NCBI RefSeq assembly: GCF_027257195.1
Contig: NZ_JAPDFS010000004.1
Span: 1-64,000, forward strand
Direction: 5' to 3'
DNA length: 64,000 nt
Source: Halorubrum sp. F4
GTDB lineage: Archaea > Halobacteriota > Halobacteria > Halobacteriales > Haloferacaceae
A program made the position numbers and the translations under genes. Below the pieces are notes generated by a model, which did no database searches, was not told the origin of the DNA, and saw nothing but the letters and a program-made list of their open reading frames with translations. Every line of letters starts with the position of its first letter. The stretch's first letter is position 1. Shown in pieces: positions 1 to 7,247 of this stretch.

Positions 1-128
1 GTCCACGGCTCACATCAGATCTCCTCTTACGCCGGAGCGCAGGGGGCGAAATCCTCATGGCGTCGAGTCGGGATGTCCCGACTCAGCGAAACCGGGCCGA
101 GTTGAACGGCCCGAGTTCGCGGTGCGTT

Positions 129-268
129 CTTCGCATTCCATTCGAACCGGGGTAGACATTTAACCCCGTCGGAACGCGTCGACCGGCCACGTCGGCGGCC
201 GGCCGCTGCCCCCACGCCGGGGGCGCTTCGCATTCCATTCGAATCGCGGTGTACACTTAACCCCGTCG
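129..268 (+). repeat. Direct repeat pair, 43 bases each
   Basis: Copy A (129-171) and copy B (226-268) both begin CTTCGCATTCCATTCGAA and end TTAACCCCGTCG, with five mismatches between them and starts 97 bases apart. The TTTAA/CTTAA core could be a TATA box, so this may be a duplicated promoter or operator. The duplication is visible; the function is inferred. Confidence 0.75.
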
Positions 269-496
269 AACCGAACCCGCCACGTCATGCGGTTTCATGG
301 GACGGATAACCGAGGAGATGGCAAAGAGACGACGGAACACTGGAGCGCTCGATCACGTACCGAATCCGTCACCGGTCCCGGTCACGATCCGAGCCGATCG
401 ACAGCTGTCGCGTACGAGATCGCGTCGTGGTTTGCGTACCGGCTCGTAGCGCGTCACCTCACACTTCGGCTCTCGAGAAGTGCCGCGCACCGGGCT

Positions 497-540
497 GTTT
501 ATACCACGGGCGTTTATAAGGGAGGGGGTCACATATAAAA
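497..540 (+). promoter_or_regulatory. Cluster of three TATA-like boxes before tbp
   Basis: GTTTATAC (497-504), GTTTATAAG (512-520) and CATATAAAA (532-540) lie in a row before the tbp ATG at 548. The middle box is at the distance expected for a leaderless start. The third is too close to be the tbp promoter and would put bound TBP over the transcription start, which suggests autoregulation. Confidence 0.55.
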
Positions 541-547
541 GCGAACG

Positions 548-1108
548 ATGACGAACCCTGCAGACTCGATCGAGATCCAGAACGTAGTTGCATCGACGGG
601 GATCGGCCAGGAACTCGACCTGGAGGCCCTTGCGGAGGACCTCCCGGGGGCGGATTTCAACCCCGACAACTTCCCGGGACTCGTCTACCGGACCCAGGAG
701 CCGAAGGCGGCGGCACTCATCTTCCGGTCGGGCAAGATCGTCTGTACGGGCGCAAAGAGCATCGATGACGTTCACGAGGCGCTCGGTATCATCTTCGAGA
801 AGCTTCGGGGGCTCCAGATCCCCGTCGAGGAGGACCCTGACATCACGGTCCAAAACATCGTCTCGAGCGCGGACCTCGGCCACAACCTCAACCTCAATGC
901 CCTCGCGATCGGTCTCGGATTGGAGGACGTCGAGTACGAACCCGAGCAGTTCCCGGGGCTCGTCTACCGGATGGACGAACCGGAAGTGGTGATCCTGCTG
1001 TTCGGCAGCGGGAAGATCGTCATCACCGGCGGGAAACGGACCGACGACGCGGAGGGAGCGGTCGAGGAGATCGTCGAACGGATCGAAGGGCTCGGCCTGC
1101 TGGGTTGA
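548..1108 (+). CDS. tbp: TATA-binding protein (general transcription factor)
   Basis: This 186-residue protein is the usual length for an archaeal TBP, which binds the TATA box and recruits TFB and RNA polymerase. The two-fold saddle repeat is clear. Each half carries FPGLVYR (residues 42-48 and 135-141) followed by SGKIV (61-65 and 154-158), and the halves start with QNVVAST and QNIVSSA. The acidic N-terminus and C-terminus fit haloarchaea, which often carry several TBP paralogues. The next gene, orc1, is convergent and its stop is 20 bases away. The start at 548 follows TATA-like boxes at a leaderless distance. Identity is certain; which paralogue this is cannot be told. Confidence 0.97.
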   Translation: MTNPADSIEIQNVVASTGIGQELDLEALAEDLPGADFNPDNFPGLVYRTQEPKAAALIFRSGKIVCTGAKSIDDVHEALGIIFEKLRGLQIPVEEDPDITVQNIVSSADLGHNLNLNALAIGLGLEDVEYEPEQFPGLVYRMDEPEVVILLFGSGKIVITGGKRTDDAEGAVEEIVERIEGLGLLG

Positions 1109-1128
1109 AGCGGTTCGCGAGACGTCCG

Positions 1129-2334
1129 TCAGTTGCTCGTGGAATCCTCGACGAGTACTTCCTTGACGACGCCGGGGTCCTCGAGGAGTTGGTGTTTGGT
1201 GTAGCTTCCTTCCGCGCTGCCGCCGCTGTGTTTCGACTGTTCGATGATGTCGAGAAAGGCGTGTTCCTTGAGTAGGTCCCGAACACGGCGCAACGAGAGG
1301 CTATCGGACCCTTCCTGTCGACAGATGTTCTCGTATATCTCGTACACCCGGCTGGTTCGAAACCCGTCGTTCCGCTCGTGTGAAAGCGAGAGCAACGCGA
1401 GAGCCTGGAGGACGTACCGCGAGTGGGGCGTCGATCCGCGGATGAGTTCCCGGAATCGATCCGTTTCGGCGCGCTCGCGCGCCTGCGTGACGAACTCCTC
1501 CCTGACGGTCGGTTCGCCGTTGGCCTGAGCGATCTCGCCGGCGTACCGAAGGATGTCGATCGCCTTTCGGGCGTCCCCGTGCTCGCGAGCGGCGAGCGCG
1601 GCCGCCCGCGGGATCGTCGACGCCTCGAGGACGTCGTCGTGGAACGCGTCGGACCGGGCCTGCATGATCGCTCGAAGCTGGTTCGCGTCGTAGGGCGGAA
1701 AGACGAACTCGCGTTCACAGAGGCTCGATTTGACCCGCTCGTCCATTCGGTCCTTGTACTGGATCTTGTTGCTGATCCCGACGACGCCGAGCTTACAGTC
1801 GGTGATCTTCCCGGCCTCCCCGGCACGGGACAGTTGCATGAGGATGGCGTCGTCGTCGAGCTTGTCGATCTCGTCGAGGATGATCAACACCACGTCGTAG
1901 CGCTGGTCGAGGATCCGCCAGAGCCGTTTGTAGTACGTCGACGTCGAGAGTCCCTTGTCCGGGACGTTGATTCCGGTCGTATCGGGGTCGTTCACGCCTT
2001 CAGCAATGGTCTGGACGGCCTGCGTCTCGGTCGTGTCCTGTGCGCAGTCGACGTAGGCGAACGTCGCGTTGACCCCCTCCTCCCCCGCCGTCGACACCAG
2101 ACGCTTGGAGACGTACTTCGCACAGAGCGACTTCCCCGTCCCGGTCTTCCCGTAGAGGAGAACGTTACTCGGACTCTGTCCGAATATCGCGGGGTTGACC
2201 GCGGTGGCCAGATCGGAGATCTCGTCGTCGCGGCCGACGATCCGGCCTTCGCCCGGGAGATGGCTTATCTCGAGGAGTTCCTTGTTGGCGAATATCGGGT
2301 CCTCCCTCGTGAAGAGATCGTCCGCTGCGTCCAT
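1129..2334 (-). CDS. orc1: Orc1/Cdc6 family replication initiator
   Basis: A 401-residue AAA+ ATPase of the archaeal Orc1/Cdc6 family, which binds origin recognition boxes and loads the MCM helicase. Walker A GKTGTGKS is at residues 62-69, Walker B around 149-157 (IILDEID), and a sensor-1-like GVVGISNK follows. The C-terminal part from about residue 290 is the winged-helix DNA-binding domain. The ATG at 2334 follows an ORB (2342-2362) that covers the expected promoter, so the protein probably represses its own gene. Further ORB copies lie 3 kb upstream beyond a sensor-kinase gene. Haloarchaea carry many Orc paralogues, so no paralogue number is assigned. Confidence 0.95.
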   Translation of the reverse strand: MDAADDLFTREDPIFANKELLEISHLPGEGRIVGRDDEISDLATAVNPAIFGQSPSNVLLYGKTGTGKSLCAKYVSKRLVSTAGEEGVNATFAYVDCAQDTTETQAVQTIAEGVNDPDTTGINVPDKGLSTSTYYKRLWRILDQRYDVVLIILDEIDKLDDDAILMQLSRAGEAGKITDCKLGVVGISNKIQYKDRMDERVKSSLCEREFVFPPYDANQLRAIMQARSDAFHDDVLEASTIPRAAALAAREHGDARKAIDILRYAGEIAQANGEPTVREEFVTQARERAETDRFRELIRGSTPHSRYVLQALALLSLSHERNDGFRTSRVYEIYENICRQEGSDSLSLRRVRDLLKEHAFLDIIEQSKHSGGSAEGSYTKHQLLEDPGVVKEVLVEDSTSN

Positions 2335-2341
2335 AGGTGAG

Positions 2342-2362
2342 ACACCGCGTTTCCGGTGAAAT
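2342..2362 (-). promoter_or_regulatory. Origin recognition box on the orc1 promoter
   Basis: Read on the minus strand, this 21-base site carries the core TTTCACCGGAAAC, one variable base, then CGGTGT. It matches the sites at 5475-5495 and 6052-6072 at 19 of 21 positions. It lies 8-28 bases upstream of the orc1 ATG, where a TATA box would be for a leaderless transcript. Dual use as initiator-binding site and autorepressor operator is inferred. Confidence 0.8.
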
Positions 2363-2505
2363 ACGTTCTGTTTTCTCCGCCCCGACGTCCTGGGGGTGAG
2401 AGAACGGAGACGAGGGTAGAGCGGTCGTGATCGCGGCCTCGTCGTGACGTCCGTTCAGTCGGTACAGGAACGGTATCCGCATGAACGCGAAGGGAAACTC
2501 GCGGT

Positions 2506-5361
2506 CTATCCAGTACGTTCGATCCCGGTGATCTCGAAGCGTGCCCCGCCGGTTTCGCTCTCGGTAACCCGGACGTCCCAGCCGTGTGCCTCGACGATCT
2601 CCTGGACGATCGCGAGGCCGAATCCGGTCCCATCCTCGCGCGTCGAGTAGCCGGATTCGAAGACTCGACGGCGCTCGTTTTCCGGGATTCCGGGGCCGTC
2701 GTCCGCAACGTAGAAACCGTCATCCAGGCCGCCGACGGTGATCGACACCTCGCCGCCGCCGTGTTCGACGGCGTCGCCGGGGTTCCCCCGGCTGCCAGTG
2801 GAACCGTGTTCCACACTGTCGTCGGTCTGTGGCCGACTGCCAGTCGAGCCGTGCTCGACACAGTTCCGGAACAGGTTCTCCAACAGCCGTGCGAGCCGAT
2901 TCCGATCGGCCCGAACCGTGCGATCAACGGCGACTTCGAGCGTCGCCGCGGCGGTATCCACGTTCGCCCAACAGTCCTCGACGAGCCCGGCCAGGTCGAC
3001 CGGTTCGGAATCGCTCACGTCGGACCCGTCACGCGCTACCGCCAACAGGTCGTCGATCAGCACTCCGATCCGATCGTGTGCCTTCGCCACCGCGTCGAGA
3101 TGCTCGCTGTCACACTCCGTCCGGGACAGGTCGAGATACCCCTCAGCCACGTTTAACGGGTTCCGCAGGTCGTGGGAGACGATGCCTGCGAACTCCGCTA
3201 ACTGTTCGTTCTGTCGTTCGAGGTCCCGCTGGTGCTCGATCCGATCGAGCGCGGTCGTCGTGTGCGCGGCCACGGTCTCCGCGAGCGAGACGTCCACGTC
3301 GTCGAACGCGTCGGGGGTGGTCGATCCGATGAGAAGCACGCCGTGATCGCCGAGCGGGAGAACGATCTGGCTCCGAATGGACGTCTCCGGGTTGAACCGT
3401 TCGGAGATCGTCGAGATGTCGTCGTAGATCAGCGGTTGGGCCGTCTCGAACGCCTTCCAGGCGAGCCCTTCGCCGGGCGAGAAGGTCGGCGGTTCACCGA
3501 CGATATCTTCGGTCAGATCCGTCCACGCTACCGGCACCAGTTTCTCGCCGTCCTCGTCGTGGAGGTGGATGGCACTCGCGGGCATATCGAGGACGTCGTG
3601 AACGGTCTCGACGGCTATTTCGGCCGCTTTCTCGGCCGTTTCGGCTCGCATGACCGACTGTGCGGTTTCGTGTAGCGTGCTGATGACTCGCTTGTGTCGT
3701 TCCTGCCGGGTAACGTCCGTGATGAAGCCTTCCAGTTCCTCTACGTGGCCATCGTCGGCGTAGATCCCCTGACCGCGTTCCCACACCCACTTGACGTCCC
3801 CGTCCTTGGTGCGGATCCGGTAGGTGATCTCGAACGGCTCGCGTCCATCGAGTGCGTCCTGTATCGAACTCCAAACCGCCGCTCGATCGTCGGGATGGAT
3901 GACCCGTTCGCCGTAGATTCCGGTCCCCTCCACCAGTTCGGACGGCTGATAGCCCGTCAGGTCCGTTACCTCACCCCGGACGTCCTCCATCGGCCATCCG
4001 GGTTCGTTTTCACACCGGTAGACCATTCCCGGGAGGTTATCCACGAGCCGTTTGAGCTGTCGCTCGCGTCGCTTGCGCTCCGTGAGGTCCCGGCCGATCC
4101 CGATGAGTCCGATCAGATCGCCGTCGAGGTCGGTCAAGCGCGATCCGGTGAACTCGTAGGGAACGCGTTCGTCGTCCGCCGTCAAGAGCGCGGATTCGAC
4201 GGTCGTCTCTCCGGTGACGAGGGCCTCCTCGATCGCGTCGGCGATCAGCTCCCGGTCGTCCTCGGGGAAGAGATCGATCGCCCGCATCCGCCCGATCGTC
4301 TCGTCCGTATAGCCGGTGACCGAAGCGAGATGGTCGTTCCACCGGCGGAACGTCCCGTCGGCGTTGATGACGTAGAAGACGTCGTTGAGCGAATCGAGGG
4401 CTTGCTCGATGAAATCACGTTCCTCACGAAGGCTCGCTCGCACCTCGAAGGAATGGAGGACGTGAGCGATGTCGCTCCCGAGTTCGTCGAGGAGATCGCG
4501 CTCGTTCGCGTCGAAAGCGTTCGGACGATCGGCGTAGACTACCAGCACGCCATACAGCGTGTCCCGATGTTCGAGCGGGAGCGCGGCAACCGCTCGGAAT
4601 CCGCGTTCGATCGCTTCCGATCTCCACGGTTCGAATCGGGGGTCCTCGGCGATGTTCTGTGAGACGGCGATCCGGCGTTCACGGATCGCCGTACCTGCGG
4701 GTCCCTGCCCGGTGGGGCTCTCGTCGGTGGTGATGGTGATCCCGTCGAGGTACCCGCGTTCCATGCCCGCGGACGTTTGCGGTTCGACACGGTTCGTTTC
4801 GGGATCGGGCTCGCCGATCCACGCGAACAGGTAGGGATCCGATTCGCTGATGATCTCACAGACGCGGGTTTCCACCCCCGCCCGCGAGTCCGCACGCACG
4901 ATCGCCTGGTTGATGTCGCTGGCGAGTGTACGGATTCGGTCGAGTTCGGCGGCTCGCTGGCCCGTCCGATACTGCTCGACCGCGTTGGTGACGCGGTTCG
5001 CGAGGACCGTGTACTGACTCGTTCCGCTCTCCTTCTGGAGGTAGTCCGTGACCCCCGAGGCGATCGCGTCGCTTGCTACCTCCTCGCTGCCCTTGCCCGT
5101 ATAGAGAACGAAGGGAAGGTCCGGATGCGCCTCGCGGACGGCTTCGAGGAACTCGATACCGTTCCGACCGGGCATGTCGTAGTCGGAGACCACACAGTCG
5201 ACGTCGCCGTCGGCGACGCGATCCAGTCCCTCGCTCGCGTTCGACGCGATCTCGACGTCGATCCGGTCGTCTTCGCGTTCGAGAAAGGTCGCGGCCATCT
5301 CCGCGAGCTCCCGCTCGTCGTCGACGTGGAGAACACGGATAGCGTCTGGGGATGAGCTCAT
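2506..5361 (-). CDS. Multi-domain sensor histidine kinase with N-terminal receiver domain
   Basis: A 951-residue soluble kinase with no membrane segment. A receiver domain comes first (about 8-130; acidic D14/D15, phosphoacceptor D60 in VVSDYDMP, K110). It is followed by GAF (about 145-320), two PAS domains (about 330-575), a second GAF (about 590-735), HisKA with the H-box IVSHDLRNP, and a HATPase domain to the end (DDGPGIPE, GTGFGLAI). Such proteins integrate intracellular redox, light or ligand signals; the specific signal is unknown. The N-box of the ATPase domain carries three VEHG units spaced 15 residues apart. The ATG at 5361 is preferred over the longer frame, which would run through an ORB. 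It sits between orc1 and the presumed origin. Confidence 0.92.
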   Translation of the reverse strand: MSSSPDAIRVLHVDDERELAEMAATFLEREDDRIDVEIASNASEGLDRVADGDVDCVVSDYDMPGRNGIEFLEAVREAHPDLPFVLYTGKGSEEVASDAIASGVTDYLQKESGTSQYTVLANRVTNAVEQYRTGQRAAELDRIRTLASDINQAIVRADSRAGVETRVCEIISESDPYLFAWIGEPDPETNRVEPQTSAGMERGYLDGITITTDESPTGQGPAGTAIRERRIAVSQNIAEDPRFEPWRSEAIERGFRAVAALPLEHRDTLYGVLVVYADRPNAFDANERDLLDELGSDIAHVLHSFEVRASLREERDFIEQALDSLNDVFYVINADGTFRRWNDHLASVTGYTDETIGRMRAIDLFPEDDRELIADAIEEALVTGETTVESALLTADDERVPYEFTGSRLTDLDGDLIGLIGIGRDLTERKRRERQLKRLVDNLPGMVYRCENEPGWPMEDVRGEVTDLTGYQPSELVEGTGIYGERVIHPDDRAAVWSSIQDALDGREPFEITYRIRTKDGDVKWVWERGQGIYADDGHVEELEGFITDVTRQERHKRVISTLHETAQSVMRAETAEKAAEIAVETVHDVLDMPASAIHLHDEDGEKLVPVAWTDLTEDIVGEPPTFSPGEGLAWKAFETAQPLIYDDISTISERFNPETSIRSQIVLPLGDHGVLLIGSTTPDAFDDVDVSLAETVAAHTTTALDRIEHQRDLERQNEQLAEFAGIVSHDLRNPLNVAEGYLDLSRTECDSEHLDAVAKAHDRIGVLIDDLLAVARDGSDVSDSEPVDLAGLVEDCWANVDTAAATLEVAVDRTVRADRNRLARLLENLFRNCVEHGSTGSRPQTDDSVEHGSTGSRGNPGDAVEHGGGEVSITVGGLDDGFYVADDGPGIPENERRRVFESGYSTREDGTGFGLAIVQEIVEAHGWDVRVTESETGGARFEITGIERTG
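2760..2859 (-). repeat. 45-base in-frame repeat in the kinase ATPase domain
   Basis: Three copies of the codons for VEHG start 45 bases apart (minus-strand starts near 2859, 2814 and 2769), two of them followed by STGSR. The insertion expands the loop just after the N-box of the HATPase domain. The unit is imperfect at DNA level, so it has diverged since duplication. Confidence 0.75.
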
Positions 5362-5474
5362 GAGCCGCGTGCTTCCGGAAGATTGGGGGCCAAAACAGAT
5401 AATATAAGGGGCCGATCGGTCGAGTTCGCGTGTCGCGGAATACGTGCTGTGTGTTTTATAGAATCTGTGGACAC

Positions 5475-5495
5475 ACACCGGGTTTCCGGTGAAAT
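5475..5495 (-). promoter_or_regulatory. Origin recognition box, left copy, with G-rich string
   Basis: On the minus strand the site reads TTTCACCGGAAAC, C, CGGTGT. It is followed on the plus strand by a G-rich run at 5496-5517 (repeated GGT and GGGG), as described for halophile ORBs that carry a G-string. It is inverted relative to the copy at 6052-6072. Confidence 0.85.
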
Positions 5496-5517
5496 GGGTT
5501 GGGTGGTGGTGGTGGGG

Positions 5518-5537
5518 ATTCATCGGAAACGAGGTGT
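5518..5537 (+). promoter_or_regulatory. Diverged origin recognition box
   Basis: The plus strand matches the ORB core at 17 of 20 positions (CGGAAAC and GGTGT kept). It is back-to-back with the 5475-5495 box, separated by the G-rich string. It could be a weaker initiator site. Confidence 0.55.
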
Positions 5538-5918
5538 GGCTCCAAACGAAGGCGCGAAAAGAGTCGGGTCACACGGAACGGATCAAACGGAGGGAAACGG
5601 AGACAGCCCAATACCGGACTACAAACAGCAGGAGAACCCACCAGACCGATACACAACTCGCCGCCGAAAGGTCGATGACTCACGAGAAACTCGTAAACCC
5701 GTAGAGAACGCCAAACGGCAACGAAACACGAACTCGTCGTCTATCGAGAACACCGTAGAAAACGAATCGTGAGAGATGAAACCCCAGATCACGCTGTCAA
5801 CGACATATCATCCACACCGTACCACCCACACCGCGCCGCTCACACCGTACCGTTACACCATCGACGTGAACAGATCGGGCCTTCCGCTGAATCTCTCAGT
5901 ATGACTACACGATGTTCG

Positions 5919-5998
5919 TTTAATGACTACAGCCGACTTAATGATATTTTATCAGCTATTGTATTTAGTAGTACTGATTTTCATTCAAAGTAGAACCG
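5919..5998. other. AT-rich putative DNA-unwinding element
   Basis: About three quarters A+T over 5939-5992, including TTAATGATATTTTATC, in an otherwise GC-rich window. It lies between the inverted ORBs, closer to the right-hand copy. A duplex-unwinding element is the expected role; melting has not been measured. Confidence 0.65.
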
Positions 5999-6051
5999 AT
6001 CGTATTCCAACGCTAGAAAGGAACCCTCAAAACGAGAGAGCAAACAACCCC

Positions 6052-6072
6052 GTTTCACCGGAAACACGGTGT
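6052..6072 (+). promoter_or_regulatory. Origin recognition box, right copy
   Basis: The plus strand reads TTTCACCGGAAAC, A, CGGTGT. It forms an inverted pair with 5475-5495 across the AT-rich segment. It is preceded by CCCC, the complement of a short G-string. Confidence 0.85.
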
Positions 6073-6141
6073 GTCCCTCACCACCATCAGAACGAATCCA
6101 GATCGACGTATCGAACCAGTGTCAGGTCGGTGAAGAAGGTC

Positions 6142-6185
6142 GGAGAAGAGAGAGAGAAGAGAGAGAGAAGAAAGGGAAGAGAAGA
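6142..6185 (-). terminator. 44-base polypyrimidine/polypurine tract, possible terminator
   Basis: The plus strand is uninterrupted A/G for 44 bases (mostly GA repeats). On the minus strand this is a U/C-rich transcript tail starting 7 bases after the stop of the HTH gene, which fits U-rich archaeal termination. Such a mirror-like tract could also adopt triplex (H-DNA) structure next to the origin. Confidence 0.5.
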
Positions 6186-6191
6186 TTCGGA

Positions 6192-7043
6192 TCAGGACGA
6201 GTCCCCGACGGGGTCGTGGACCTCGTATCGAACACTGCTCTCCCGGAGTTGCGTCGTATGACGCGAGAGTTCGTCAGTAGACACGAGAAGTAACACGTCC
6301 AGGCCGCGGAGCGCGGCCTGCGGGACGGCATCGACCGTCCCGAAACGGATCTCGGGATCGATCCCGGCCCGCATCGCCAGCGCGTACGCCTCGGTTCCAG
6401 CTATCGCGACGAACCCCTCGTCGTTCACACGCTCGGTCACGGCTTCGACGGATGGCGGTTTACCCTCGGTCACGACCGGAACGGGGATCACGGTCACGAC
6501 GCCAGGATCGTACTCGACGACGCCTTCAAATTCGGTTACGCCGATCGCCTCCCCGGCCACTCCACCCGTGACGGCGATCGCAGTTGCCGGCGTCTCTCCA
6601 CCACCTGGCGTCTCTCCATCAGCCGACGTCTCGCCGGCCCGCTCAGCGGTCGCGTGAAGAACCCCATCACGCATGGTCAGTCGGACCTCATCACCCTCCG
6701 AAACCGGATCGATGGCGATCGCGGCGTCGACGTCGACGCTTCCGAGGACGTCCTCCGAGACCCGGGAGACGAACTCCGAGAGCGCGTCCGTCCGCGTGAT
6801 GAGCCAATCGACGCCCTCCTTCGTCACCTCGTATCTCCCTCGCCCGCGTTTTTCCACGTACCCTCGCTCGACGAGCTCGCGAACGTAATCGCTCACGGCC
6901 TGCGAGGTGACTCCGAGGACCTCGGCGATCTCGCCCTGGCTCACCGCCGGCTGGCGGGCCGCGATCTCGACGAGTACTCGATACTTGCTGGCGTCACGCT
7001 TGTTGTCGAGCACTCGCGGGGCGACGGCTCCTTCGTCGTCCAT
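6192..7043 (-). CDS. Helix-turn-helix (MarR/TrmB-like) transcriptional regulator
   Basis: This 283-residue protein has an N-terminal winged helix (about residues 15-75; QGEIAEVLGVTSQAVSDYV followed by a wing RGRYEVTKEG). The larger C-terminal part has no motif I recognise, with alternating Val-rich segments (VVTVIPVPVV) suggesting a mixed alpha/beta sensor domain. A Gly/Thr-rich linker carries three ETP-type repeats near residue 140. The ATG at 7043 is chosen because the upstream extension is non-acidic. It reads toward the origin and ends just before the polypyrimidine tract. Its target genes are unknown. Confidence 0.8.
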   Translation of the reverse strand: MDDEGAVAPRVLDNKRDASKYRVLVEIAARQPAVSQGEIAEVLGVTSQAVSDYVRELVERGYVEKRGRGRYEVTKEGVDWLITRTDALSEFVSRVSEDVLGSVDVDAAIAIDPVSEGDEVRLTMRDGVLHATAERAGETSADGETPGGGETPATAIAVTGGVAGEAIGVTEFEGVVEYDPGVVTVIPVPVVTEGKPPSVEAVTERVNDEGFVAIAGTEAYALAMRAGIDPEIRFGTVDAVPQAALRGLDVLLLVSTDELSRHTTQLRESSVRYEVHDPVGDSS

Positions 7044-7164
7044 AGCAACAGTCGTGGTGTTGAAAACAAGTATGTTTGGTGTTTCGGCGTTCCCGACGGG
7101 GATCGGGATCGACGGTCCCACGGACTGAGGGCGTGACCCAGTGGAGACGCAACCCCGCTGAGGG

Positions 7165-7244
7165 GACCATCCTCACGCCGACGAAATCACCATCACGCCG
7201 ACGGGACCACCATCACGCCGACGGGACCACCGTCACGCCGACGA
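7165..7244 (-). repeat. Four tandem 20-base repeats
   Basis: Units at 7165-7184, 7185-7204, 7205-7224 and 7225-7244 share TCACGCCGACG, and the middle units begin GACCACCATC. The array fills the gap between the malic enzyme stop (7248) and the promoter of the HTH gene. It could be an operator array or a neutral minisatellite. Confidence 0.8.
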
Positions 7245-7247
7245 AGC

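Larger units (their letters stand above)
1..547. promoter_or_regulatory. Gene-free region upstream of tbp
   Basis: No convincing gene is seen here; the short reading frames are basic and unlike haloarchaeal proteins. The stretch holds two copies of a 43-base element (129-171 and 226-268), each ending in a TTTAACCCCG or CTTAACCCCG core that resembles a TATA-type promoter. A GC-rich spacer able to form hairpins separates them. Three TATA-like boxes sit just before tbp. The first 26 bases may belong to something outside the window. Confidence 0.6.
5362..6191. other. Putative chromosomal replication origin (gene-free, ORB-rich)
   Basis: This 830-base stretch has no credible gene and base composition unlike the flanks. 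It holds an inverted pair of near-identical ORBs (5475-5495 minus, 6052-6072 plus) and a third, more diverged ORB (5518-5537 plus). A G-rich string lies at 5496-5517, an AT-rich segment at about 5919-5998, and a homopurine tract at 6142-6185. Inverted ORBs around an AT-rich unwinding element, near an orc1/cdc6 gene, is the known layout of haloarchaeal origins. The unusual point is the 2.9 kb kinase gene between initiator gene and origin. Activity in the cell is inferred. Confidence 0.85.

Noticed and set aside
27..233. Minus-strand 68-codon frame at the left edge
   Set aside because: It runs through one copy of the direct repeat, is Arg/Ala/Pro-rich and resembles no family.
4621..4660. tRNA T-loop-like GGTTCGAATCG
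   Set aside because: It lies inside the kinase gene without acceptor or anticodon stems; no tRNA was found in the window.
5923..6261. 112-codon frame across the origin
   Set aside because: It reads the AT-rich element and the homopurine tract; composition is not protein-like and it would cover an ORB.
7165..7244. CRISPR-like array
   Set aside because: The 20-base units are contiguous with no spacers, so this is a simple tandem repeat.
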